This document shows positions 11,946 through 22,033 of a stretch of DNA of 64,000 bases, piece by piece. The notes under the pieces are model-generated. The model was not told the origin of the DNA, did not search any database, and was given only the letters and a program-made list of their open reading frames with translations. Location of the stretch: NCBI RefSeq assembly GCF_020921035.1, contig NC_063151.1, positions 25,984,934 through 26,048,933 on the forward strand, written 5' to 3'. The position numbers and the translations under genes were made by a program. Each line of letters starts with the position of its first letter. The first letter of the stretch is position 1. The DNA is from Rhodamnia argentea (taxonomy: Eukaryota > Streptophyta > Magnoliopsida > Myrtales > Myrtaceae).

Positions 11946-12732
11946 ACCGGCCAAAATAGTCTTCCGTCGGTTCATTGTGGCTATTTTCCTATTTTTCCAA
12001 ATTTCTTAATATTTTTCCTTCATTTTTTTGAAAGTCTCTATCATTTTTTTTTTATCAATTTTGTATTTTCTAATTTTCTATTACTCGAATTTTAGAATTA
12101 TTAAAAACATGACATAGAATGGTTTTAAATGTAACATCTAAAACTCTGTCAATGGTTTGACTATCGTAACCATATCTATATTGTAAGTATTATTATGGTA
12201 ATTTTTTTTTACTACAACTCGTAAACATTATAACTATTCAGTGTACAAATAATAATCAAATAAATAAAACAATACTTACGAAACCGCAAAAAATAGCTAT
12301 AATGAGGTTTACCTCAAACTATTGAGCGTAATCACGCACCGAATGTAGAGCTCGAACTATCAAGAGGAAGCACCGAGTAAGAAGGCCGGCTTTACTTTTG
12401 TCTCAACTCCTGCAAAAATAAAAAAGTCACAATTTAATTAAAACATGACGAAAATATTTGCAATAAAATAAAAACACTAACATCAATAAAGGCACCCGAG
12501 GAGAGGAGGATATGAAAAAATCTTCGTGAGCTATATCAGTATAAGAGGAGAGTCTGATTAAAACTTGGTCGGGATATTAAGAACAAATCTCGCCGAAGTT
12601 AATCAAAGCGAGGGGAGGGCTCCCAATGGACTCCACACTCTGTTCACTTAATATCCAGATCACTTAAAATCGGAAGAAAATTAGAAGAAAGTTTCCGCAG
12701 AGTATGGAAGCCCAATAATACGAACGGAACAA
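11946..12732. other. AT-rich interior of the MULE right arm
   Basis: No coding domain was seen. Poly-T/poly-A tracts dominate to about 12300, then a moderately mixed region runs to 12730. It lies upstream of the transposase start and could contain its promoter, but no motif stands out. Confidence 0.45.
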
Positions 12733-12930
12733 GAGCTTCTATGGAGGAGGGGCGAAAGGCTTGAGCTTTTGTGAGGAGGGGCGAAAGGCTTGAGCTTCTG
12801 TGGAGGAGGGGCGAAAGACTTGAGTTTTCGTAGATGAGGGGCGAAAGAGAGCTACTGTGGATGAGGGGAGGGGCGAAAGAGAGCTACTGTGGATGAGGGG
12901 CGAAAGAAAGCTTACGTGAAGAGAAATAAA
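12733..12930. repeat. ~29-bp minisatellite
   Basis: About seven imperfect units of the type GAGCTTCTGTGGAGGAGGGG plus CGAAAGGCTT begin at about 12733, 12763, 12792, 12822, 12850, 12878 and 12909. Unit length is 28-31 bp. It sits directly outside the stem-loop cluster. Confidence 0.85.
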
Positions 12931-12944
12931 GCTTCCGTGAGGGG

Positions 12945-13290
12945 AGAGCCTTCGGCTTTGCTTTAAGCAGAGCCGAAGGCTCTGTAGTGCGCGTGAAAGG
13001 TGCCTGCAGCACCTTTCACGTCGCCGTGCCCTTTAGGCGGCGGCAAGGGGCCCCTACCCGCTCGGCGGTCTAAATGCCGAGCGGGTAGAAGAACCACACA
13101 ACTCTGCAGCGTGCTTTAGCACGCTGCGGATCCTTGCTCGGACCTGTAAGTGCCGAGCAAGGCTCGCTAAAGTCAAGACCGCGCGGCTTTTCCAATACGA
13201 GCCGCTCGGCACTATAAGTGCCGAGCGGCTACCCGCTCGGCACATTGATTGCCGAGCGGTATCCGCTCGGCATAATGACCGCCGAGCGGA
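12945..13290. repeat. cluster of eight consecutive perfect stem-loops
   Basis: The hairpins are 12945-12983 (13-bp outer stem), 12992-13020 (11 bp), 13054-13088 (13 bp), 13106-13127 (10 bp, 2-nt loop), 13132-13162 (10 bp), 13200-13230 (14 bp, 3-nt loop), 13233-13259 (9 bp) and 13262-13290 (10 bp). Most stems share a CCGCTCGGC / GCCGAGCGG core, so they are related to each other. The last one abuts the right inverted terminus. Confidence 0.9.
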
Positions 13291-13369
13291 CCCCTACCCG
13301 GTAAATACTTTTTATCTCCCCTAAAATGGTAAATAAAAATATTTTTGCATGTAATTTGAAAAAAAGCCC
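13287..13369 (-). repeat. right terminal inverted repeat of the MULE
   Basis: Read outward-in on the minus strand it starts GGGCTTTTTTTCAAATTACA and matches the left terminus at 3910-3990. Confidence 0.92.
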
Positions 13370-13378
13370 TACAATTTC
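13370..13378. repeat. target-site duplication of the MULE, right copy
   Basis: TACAATTTC is identical to 3901-3909. Confidence 0.9.
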
Positions 13379-13401
13379 CTTGCGGACGAAATGACGAACG
13401 A

Positions 13402-13468
13402 GTGAATGGATGGTCTCGGTGGAAGGCGTTCGATTAGTGCTTCGAAGAGGGTTCCACCAGTTTGGGTA
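13402..13468 (+). repeat. flank segment similar to sequence inside the MULE left end
   Basis: GGTGGAAGGCGTTCGATTAG, then GTGCTTC and GAGGGTTCCACCAGTTTGGG, closely match 3988-4087 in the same orientation. The internal copy has about 30 extra bases in the middle. This copy lies just outside the target-site duplication. Confidence 0.8.
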
Positions 13469-13760
13469 TTGGATCAGTAATTTATGTCTTTCTACATTGC
13501 CTTTCAGACTTATAGCCTCTTGATTTCGGTGCTGAAATGAAACGTAGCATGAGAAAGAAAGTCTCTGGTAAACTATTCAGGTTGGACAGGGTTATTGGCT
13601 AATCCTCCTATCTAGCATTTACATACCGTAATTGCTTGGATAGAACATAATATGGATTAGGAAATTAATGTCGACGCATATCAGGAAGAGAAATTAAGGT
13701 ATATGGCATTGTCTTGTGGAGTACATTAAACTTGACCGTCTTGTTACATTATACCTATAT

Positions 13761-13955
13761 GGAAAAAAAAATTACCAAAAAAGTCATAAATCTATTAGAA
13801 TTATGCCAATTCAGTATTAAACTTTTTTTTTTTGCCATTTAAATGCTAAAATTCTTGCATTTGTGTCGGTTTAGTCTGTACGGTCAGTTTTGGCAGAAAA
13901 TTGATGACATAGATGTCAGCGGTCCACCGACCGTCCTACGTGTGCTCGTGTAATT
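13761..13955. mobile_element. family A TIR element, truncated copy
   Basis: It begins GGAAAAAAAAATTACC with the phrase AAAAAAGTCATAAATCTATT, followed by GCCAATTCAGTATTAAACTT, like the left half of the 1830-2374 and 44283-44876 elements. The matching right end is absent. Confidence 0.55.
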
Positions 13956-14364
13956 TATTCCTTTCAATTACAATCCAAAGCCCACACAACCGGTGAGGGC
14001 AAGTGGGTGGGCTCGTTAGCCCATTCATGCCAAAGTTGGGCCTATAAGAGTCATCCAGTTCAGTGTCATATTAAATGGATCGAGTTGTTTGAATTTTCTG
14101 CAACCTAGACTGTTCTGGCAGCTTCTCATTGAAAGATGGATATTTCGTGGATTTCTGAGGCTTCCAGCTTCTGAATCCTCCCAGAGATGAGTTACACTTA
14201 CAAGTTCTCCTTTTTCATTTCCCTTGATTTTCTTGACCTGTCTTTCGTCCTGCTAGCTGAATCTTTTATCAGGAATTTGTACCGACTTTGAGTCTATAAC
14301 AATTCTAATGTCCGTAGGCTTAAGACAACCTCATTTGTCCTTCTTAAGTGGAGAAACCGCTGCT
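13956..14364. other. leader-like sequence of the ABCF pseudogene
   Basis: Mixed-composition sequence with CT-rich patches leads up to the ABCF ATG at 14365. It may be the duplicated 5' leader of the parent gene. No other gene was seen. Confidence 0.4.
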
Positions 14365-15424
14365 ATGGGGAAGAAAAAAAGTGGGGAATGTGCGTCTGCT
14401 GTGAAGGTGAAGGAAGGCAGCAGAAATGGAACGAAAGATGGCAAGAGAGAGAAGCTATCTGTATCAGCCATGCTAGCCAGCAGGGACCAAAAGCCAGATA
14501 AGCCAAAGAAGGGATCATCGTCTGCCTGGAGTACTAATGCTGCTAAAGCAAAAGCCACTTCAAAACTCCCATCCTATACGGATGGAGTTTACCTCCCTCC
14601 CTCTCATGATGAAGAAGAGGAGCATGCACCTGATGACCAGCAAGTGCACAGTGATACTAATAAACGACTCTGCCGGCAGCAGGGATCTGAAGCAAAGCAC
14701 CTTAACAACTCCTTAAGCGGAGAAAGAGGAGAGAGAGAGAGAGAGAAGAAGGACGTGCTTGCTGCCTATGCTGCAGGACAAGCTAAGTTGGAAGCTCTGA
14801 AGGATGATCACGATGCTTTCACTGTTGTTATCGGCAGTCGAGCTTCCGTTCTTGATGGTGATGATGAAGCGCGTGCTAATGTGAAGGATATCACCATTGA
14901 TAATTTCTGTCTCAGCCAGAGGGAAAGAACTTCTAAAGAATGCATCGGTGAATATATCACATGGGAAGAGGTATGGTCTGGTTGGACCAAATGGTATGGG
15001 CAAATCTACATTGTTAAAGCTGCTTGCTTGGAGGAAGATACAAGTCCCTAAGAATATCGATGTTCTTTGGGTGGAACAATAGGCAACGGGTAATAACAGG
15101 TCTGCTTTAGAGGCAGTTGTTTCTGCCAATGAAGAGCTGGTTAAGGTTAGACAAGGGCTAGCGTTATTACAGGATCTATTATCCGCTGATAGTGCTGATG
15201 GAGAAGGTGAAGACAGTAATGGAAATGATGCTGGGGAATAGCTTACCGAGTTGTATGAGAAATTGCAGATTTTGGGATCAGATGCTGCTGAGGCTCAGGC
15301 ATAAAAAATTCTCGCTGGCTTGGGATTTAGCAAAGAGATGTTGTCCTGCCGGACCAAATCATTCAGTGGTGCGTGGAGAATGAGAATATCACTGGCAAGA
15401 GCTCTTTTCGCGTGGCCAACTTTG
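14365..15424 (+). pseudogene. ABCF4: ABCF (GCN20/ABCF4-like) ATPase, truncated and frameshifted
   Basis: The start MGKKKSGECASAVKVKEG and then EKLSVSAMLASRDQKPDKPK match the N-terminus of plant ABCF4/GCN20-type soluble ABC proteins, which associate with translation. DDHDAFTVVIGS follows. The frame then shifts near 14900 to read [15 protein letters not shown] and a Walker A loop [14 protein letters not shown] (about 14984-15025). In-frame stops follow at 15080 (after VLWVEQ), near 15238 and near 15301. The last recognisable segment is [11 protein letters not shown], just before 15424. Walker B and the whole second ATPase domain are missing. The family is usually about 700 aa, and here only about half of domain 1 remains. 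The break coincides with the start of a probable LTR. Confidence 0.88.
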
Positions 15425-18257
15425 TGACGCTCTGGAAATTCGTAGTCCGTTAAAAGACCGAGTTCAATAAAAAAGATTATTATTGAATTCCAATTTGGTA
15501 TAAAATTTCGAATCAAAAAGGAAGTAAGTGACGATTTTTGGACGTTTCCCGATTTGTCGTTCGGTTTCGATTGGGTCTCGAAATTGTAGTCGCCGCTACT
15601 TAGGATTTTAATCCTCGCGCCTAGACTTTTACCGGACCGAACCTAGCCCGTGAAAATCCAAATTTTATCCCCAATCGGTTGAGCCAAAAATCTGACCAGT
15701 CCCGATTTATCAAAAGACCGTTTCGCCCTTGGATATTATGCATATAAGACGAAAGAAATTAATTTGGATGAGGCCCGTGGGACCCATCTCAGTCAAACCC
15801 AGTCAACATACTCTCTTTCCTCCCTCTTCTCTCTCTCTCCCATCTGCCCCTCCTCTGTCCCCTGTACTTCGCACAATACCACCCCCCACCGTTCGCACCC
15901 ATCCTCTCCCCTGGCTGTTTCACGCGACCACCGACCTAAGCCTTCACCTCCGACCACCAGCCTCCTTCGTCGCCACTTCGCCGCCACCTCCGGCCGCCAC
16001 GAAGCCGCCGGACAGCCCGCAGAAGCCCCGGCGACCCCCCCTGCTCTGTTTCTGCGTCACCCAATCACCGCGGCTGTTCCAACTGCTCCAGCCTAGTTCC
16101 AGCCACCGCCACGACGGTCGCACGCCACCTTAGACTCGCCGGACAGCCCCAGGAGCCCCCGACGTCGGCCTGCCCTGTTCTGTGCCCTGTCCTCGGTCGC
16201 CTCTGGTCGCGACTGTTCCGGTCGCCTCCATCGACCGCCAACCACCCCTCACCGTCCCCTAAGGCTACCGGAGGCCGGCCGCCGCCCGTAGAGCTTGGAT
16301 TGACCCCGGAGCCACCTCCCCTGTTCTGCCCGAAGTTGCCCTATTTCTGCACCGGTTCTGCCCATCGGCAGTGCAGCCGCCTCTGGCCGTCCGGCGGCGC
16401 CGTCGCCGCCACCTACAGCTCCCCCGGACACCACCCAACCTTGGCCGACCCTTCCCCCGGCCTTGCACAGCCCAAAACAGCCCCCCACGCCTCTGTATTG
16501 CTCTGTTTTTCTCTGTCCCGGCACTGTTCACCGTCGCCCGTGACTGTTCCGGCCAGCTCCGGCCGCCACCCTCGAGCCTTGTGCCATTGTCTCGAAGTGT
16601 TGTCGCCTCATCGGACCGCCTTTGACTAAGTTCGGAACCCGGAGTTTAAGTTGGATCGTGGGTCGCCGACCGTCGTCGCCGGGCCGGGCCGAGTTCGTGT
16701 TGCCGCCGCCCGAGTTAAGACCACCCGAGCTATTTTAAAATTGAGTTAGCCTCTAACTCTTGGTTAGGACGCTAATTGCGTTCGGATTAGTTTAATTAGC
16801 TAATTAGGGTGTTTAGGTAGATTAATTACGATCGAGCTAGATAGAAACGTGGTCCGGACTAAATAACCGTAATTAGTTAAGATTAGTCAATTAACTAGGT
16901 TGTCTATGGCTAATTAATGAATAGAATAGATTGATTTGACTGATTGTGTTGGTTGATCGCGAGCGAGCGATAGGTCAGAGACAAGTGCGCAATTGGAATT
17001 GAAATTGGAATTAATAATTGACTGGTCGCAATTGACTAATTGATTTATGAATTATTGGGTGTGAAAGTCGGATTGACTGTTGATTGCCGTGGGGGTCCGA
17101 TTAGAGGTTAATCGCCCCAAATTGTCGAGTTGTTTGTCGATTGAACTGTGCATTCATATGACCACGTATGGGATCAAATTGCATGTTTTATCACGAAAAC
17201 GGTCTTGGGCCAAGTATTTGAACATGCGTGTATGAGCACTCGACCTAATTCAAAGAAATGAACCGGTTGGTTGTCGAATGTGCTTGAGTGGTCATATGAT
17301 GGATATAAACCGTGCTAGTCGTGCGAGATCCCAACAAGTTCATATCGTGCCAGTCGCACGGAACCACATGACTTGTCAAAAGCACGTCAATTCGTGCCCA
17401 GTGCCGGTCGTACATATCACTCGAATTGTCGGATGCCGGTTGCAGCTTGTGATGGACCGACGCTCCTTTTGGAATGCTTGTTCGCTATGTCGTGTCGGCC
17501 GCACTAGATACATAGCTTTCGGTCATCATCGGCGAAAGTAAGAGACGATGCCTGGTCCCGCCGTTAGACACCGTCGGTCGTAGTGTTAGGGCCACACCAA
17601 TCGTGTGCGCCGATCACGCTAGTCGCGTGGGTCACCGATTAATAAATAGACTACGTGTGGTGTCATGTGCATACAAGTGCCGTGATGCTTTGCCAATGGG
17701 TGATTAGTGCAATTGGTCCGATTGTTGAGTCAAGTCCGCATCGCATTATGTGTGGCCTGAAGGGTAAGCTTGCATGTGGTTGAAATATCTGCTCTATCTT
17801 GATGTGATTGATTGTTAGGATGTCTAAACGAATCAACGTCCTAATCGGGCTTAGGCGTTGACTCACGGAGATTTTATATCTCACCATGTCGTTGTTAAAC
17901 ACTTTCAAGCCCTTAGCCGTGGAGAATGGGAAGTGGATGTGGACCTTATGGGATAGGTTAGGGAGTCGTGTAAATTTTGACCTGGTATCTCGGAGGGCCG
18001 TAGAAAGTAGCTCGAAGAATGGGCTTGTGGTTATTTCACATCCTTGGATTAATAAAGATAATTAAATACAAGATGATTTTTGCTGACATGTTGTGATTTG
18101 GTTAGTGTAACTATCTGTTTAACTATCCCTGTCATTTGATTTGATTTTTGGGGAGTGCACGTTCCGCATGCGTAATTGAAGATTAAAAAAAAATAAGCCG
18201 ACATTCGAACGCACATGAAGGTGGTGTTTGGGTACCAAAAGTTAGGTGGTGTTGTCA
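15425..18257. mobile_element. probable solo long terminal repeat (about 2.8 kb)
   Basis: The segment starts TGACGCTCTGG and ends GTGTTGTCA, giving TGAC...GTCA ends, as LTRs have. It is bordered by CTTTG on the left and CTTTC on the right, a 4-of-5 match for a 5-bp duplication. It contains a C-rich region (15800-16620) giving proline/arginine-rich chance frames, and no gag, protease, reverse transcriptase or integrase sequence that I can see. The start resembles long LTRs of plant Ty3-type elements. The boundaries are inferred from ends and flank only. Confidence 0.5.
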
Positions 18258-20900
18258 CTTTCTTGGCAGCAGCGGCATATGGTATGGTGGGTACAAAATT
18301 TCTGCCTGATCTTTTGAAGCCCTTTCTATTTCTGATCCATTGTCAAGAAAGCACCAAGTGACCAAATTTGATTCCTTCACCAGGGGCACAGTGTCCAGGA
18401 CCGTCTCTTGCTTCTGCCAATAGAGACCGCAACGAACTATTCTTCCCAGAGTCTCTTCAGAACTCTATATTAACAACACGAAGTTCATTGTCTTCGAATG
18501 GCGGTCAGGGAACACCCTGACGACCCAGAAGTTTGTTCCACGGAGGTAACAAAATGGAACTGTCGAAACTGTAGTTGTAGAGAGAAAGACTTCACCTAAG
18601 AATCCAGCCGATTGACATCATTCACGGGGTAGTCGACATCCAGATCATTCCAAGTTGGCTGGTGCATTGAGTGCAAAAAAATGGAGGTCACTTTGCACTA
18701 TCCCCTCGTAAGAAAAGACAGCACGACAAGAATTGGAATGCTACTATAAGCTGTCGAGTTGAGAAAGCCGGAAGCACTTACAGCCAGCCCTGTTCAAATG
18801 TAACTTGCTGTCTCGGTATCTAGTCGTCGTAGTTTTGTATCATTGATGTCAATCATCGGTTGCTGTGCATTGTATAGACTTCCATCTCCATTCTTTATCT
18901 TCAAGGTTGAACACGATAGCATATAGAAAGACACCTCCAGCTGGAAAACAACTCAAACAAAGAAACGAAGTATCTTTAACTGATTTGCAAGCTTAATTTA
19001 AGCCTGAAGATTGTGGCATTCATGTATAAGCATCGGGGATCCTTCTTCTCGTGCTGTCCTGGAAGCAGGGCTGTGTCCCCAGAACAGGTAGACTACGGAT
19101 AGCCATTCCCAAGGGCCATTTTCTTTCCTATAAATATGTCCTAAGATCCATTTAGACATCCTCTCACTCTATTTTGGTTCTCTTCCCCTTGAACTATGCG
19201 AGTTTCATAGTTCGATTTGGTTCGTTCAGGTACATTTTTAATCTTATCCCATAATTTTGGATAATTTTTCCACCAAAACCAGGAGTGCAAAACTTAAACC
19301 AAACCTGTAAGTTAATTTTGCAATCTGTCCTAGGTATTGATTGATGGATGGGTGCTGTTTTTACCTCATCTGAAAGGCAATGTTTTCATAAACTTTTCTG
19401 GTTAGCTCTTCTGACAGGAAGCAAATGGACAGCGAGTGGCATATCCTGAAGGAGACAAGTTCCATCATATCATACAAGCTTGGGAACATTCATATTCATT
19501 AGCTATAATCGTTGCAACCCGTTTTTACCTCTTCTGTTGAATCATGGGCAGAACGTATAAGGTCAGAATCGAAAATGGAAACTACAATTTCGCCTCTCAG
19601 GACACTTTTTCACCTTAGATGTCCTGGAACCTAGACAATGTGGATAGAGTTGCTAAAGAAAAAGCAGTTGCTTAATGTACCAACAGATGAAAAAACAGCA
19701 AATTCTCTACATCGCGAGTAAACTGATAACTCAGATCTTCTTCATCGTTCATTCTGTGCCCCAATTTGTGTCAGTCCTTTGGCATTGTTGAGTAGGATGC
19801 CTGCAAATAGCCCTTGCCTGTAACCTAACGTAATTTCCAGGCAGCTCCGCTGATCACGACTGAAAGAAATTTCAAGCTGAAGCTATTACCAGGTTTCAGC
19901 GAGGTTTGCTCCAAAGACAAAGCCGAACTAACCGTCGAGTAAAACAAACTACACAATGGTAACAAAAATGAAGCCATTCATCTTCTTTTTCCTAATTTTT
20001 TTGAGAGCAGCTAGTCATTATCTTCGATATGTTCTCTTTCCCCGCGTAGTCAAACAAAAACACTTTCCAAAGATGTGGTGTGGGATTCTGGAAGCGGTTT
20101 GACATTAAGGCAAATCAGCAGCATTTCTCTAGTTCTAAGCCTAGTTGGTGAATCACCAAAAGGAATTGCACTCTGTGCGCTTTCATTGTCCACCCCCAAC
20201 AGGAACGCACATGAATGCGAGTGAAGGCGCAGCTCACGAGGTCGCTGCGAAATAGCTAGGCGGACTCAAACATCGAATGATCAAAGAGACCAGCAATCTA
20301 CATCTGACATAGAAGCCAGAGGACATCTAGAAATGCTGAGAGCACTTCACCAGACAACAGATCACCAGGTTAAAGGTAGAAGGATGGTGGGAGACGTATT
20401 GACCTTTGAGTGATTCGTTTGTGATTGAGAAACTGTACTGTTATGATGTTTAGGACTCCATGGAAATGACTAGAGGACACCAAATGAAGCACTCCTCCAT
20501 TCCGTTTACTGATTTTGGTTGTTTTTTTTTTTTTCTTAGCCATAATATATTGGATAATCACGGTTGCACACAAAGCCGCCTTGCGCATTTGTATCGAGTG
20601 AAAAACACCGTGATTCGAACAAGTATTCATTACATTCGCATCAAGTGCTCAACCATTCATACATAAATAACATGTGACATCTCCAGATTACCTCGCTTGA
20701 GATATTATCCGCTTTGGTTCATCTCATAAATCATCCATTCTGGTAATGCTCTAGTCTGAACACGCTTAACTTTGAAGTTTCAAAACTAATTATTGTCATC
20801 CTTGACTTAATTTCAATTTTATAGCAGAGTTCGATTCATTCTTTTCCATTTCGCCATCCTAAAAACATGCCATGAGCCGTTCTTTTATCCCGTCAATCGA
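18258..20900. other. intergenic, nothing recognised
   Basis: Moderate-GC, non-repetitive-looking sequence with stops in all frames and no exon set I can connect to a family. No RNA gene or element ends were seen. Confidence 0.5.
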
Positions 20901-21202
20901 TCCTGCCCACCTCGGACCGGGCCCTTACCCAACAATTCTGGAGAAGAACCAAAATCAAAAGGAGCGGTCTGAGTAGTCCACGACCAGGCCAGGATCATCG
21001 ATCCACAGAGCTGACAATGGGCTCAAACAGATCCTGCTTTGCAACTAAAAGGAGGACGATGATGATGAAAAAGACTACACAACATGTGGGACCTACTTCA
21101 ATCCACGTGGATCAGACAGGGGCTGCAATCTGGTCGGGCGTCCGGGGCCTTCCATCCTCTAATCCAACGGACCAGATGTCTCTCGGTCATCGCCACACCT
21201 CA

Positions 21203-21255
21203 TGCCCTGATCATCTCTCTCTCTCTCTCTCTCTCTGATCATGGAGCTGACGTCA
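21203..21255 (+). promoter_or_regulatory. CT microsatellite and palindromic CRE/ACGT-core site upstream of the RING gene
   Basis: A (CT)n run (about 21211-21236) is followed by TGACGTCA at 21248-21255, a perfect palindrome of the type bound by plant bZIP factors (TGA/CRE class). CT tracts next to start sites are common in plant core promoters. The site lies about 780 bp upstream of the ATG, in the promoter or the first leader exon; the transcription start is not known. Confidence 0.5.
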
Positions 21256-22033
21256 TATCTTCTCTGAGAATGTGAATTGGAGGCGGGTGAAGCCCCTCGC
21301 TCGATCTTCGGTTCACTTCGCTGGGCTGCGTTTGCTCTTTTCTTCTTCCATCTTGGGCTAATGTGGATCTTGGAATCGCTGGGCATTCGTGATATGTGAC
21401 GGGTAGCTTTTCTTGGAAACGATGTGACCGACTGATGCACATCGAATCTTGATTTGCGAATTCTGCGTACGTGATCACTTTAAGCTTTTGGCTGGTGACT
21501 CGTTGTGCTTTGAGACTGACCTTAATGTTGATTTGTTGTGCAGTTTCACAGGTTTAAGATGAATTTTGTAGGAATTAGGGGGTTTCGTGAACTACCGGGT
21601 CTTGACTTTTAGTCTGGTTCCCTAGTATTGTGAATTTTCCTCTTGAATAGGTTTAGGATGCATCTTGAACCTCTTCGGTTCTCCAACCGGATCTTAGGTT
21701 TTACATGGTCCTACCATTAGATTTTAGTGCTTCTTTTAACTCTCTGTTTGCTGTTATTCTTTAATTGCTTTTCCTGGGTTGATTGAGCTTGTGCTAATGA
21801 ATTATATTGCTCATATTCTGGAGGGTTCTAAGAGTAGAAGCTCGACGATCGGTTAATTTGTCGAGATCGACTGATGCCAAGTGTCGGGAGTTCTGTTGAA
21901 AGATGATAAAATTTTCATATGTGTTGTTGGATCTATTATTCATTGGAGCAAGTTCAGTAAGACAGGAAGCTCATGACTTATAACTTACAAAGTTGTACAC
22001 TCCTGCCATAGGTTTGTCTTTGGGTCAACGTAG

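Larger units (their letters stand above)
3910..13369 (-). mobile_element. complete 9.46-kb Mutator-like element (MULE) carrying transposase and PMD gene remnants
   Basis: The element has an inverted terminal repeat of about 80 bp (3910-3990 and 13287-13369) starting GGGCTTTTTTTCAAATT. The outer 68 bp differ at about one site. A perfect 9-bp duplication TACAATTTC flanks both ends. Inside are mirror-image arrays of eight ~126-bp units (about 4300-5290 and 10990-11945), a MURA-like transposase remnant (8168-10849), a plant-mobile-domain remnant (5495-7803), a 29-bp minisatellite and a stem-loop cluster. Both genes read on the minus strand. Coupling of PMD genes with MULE transposases is known in plants. 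The clean duplication suggests a recent insertion, yet both genes are broken, so it was probably mobilised in trans or has decayed since. Confidence 0.9.

Noticed and set aside
15729..16629. Proline/serine/arginine-rich frames up to 134 codons
   Set aside because: They come from the GC-rich part of the LTR-like block and occur on both strands; no domain.
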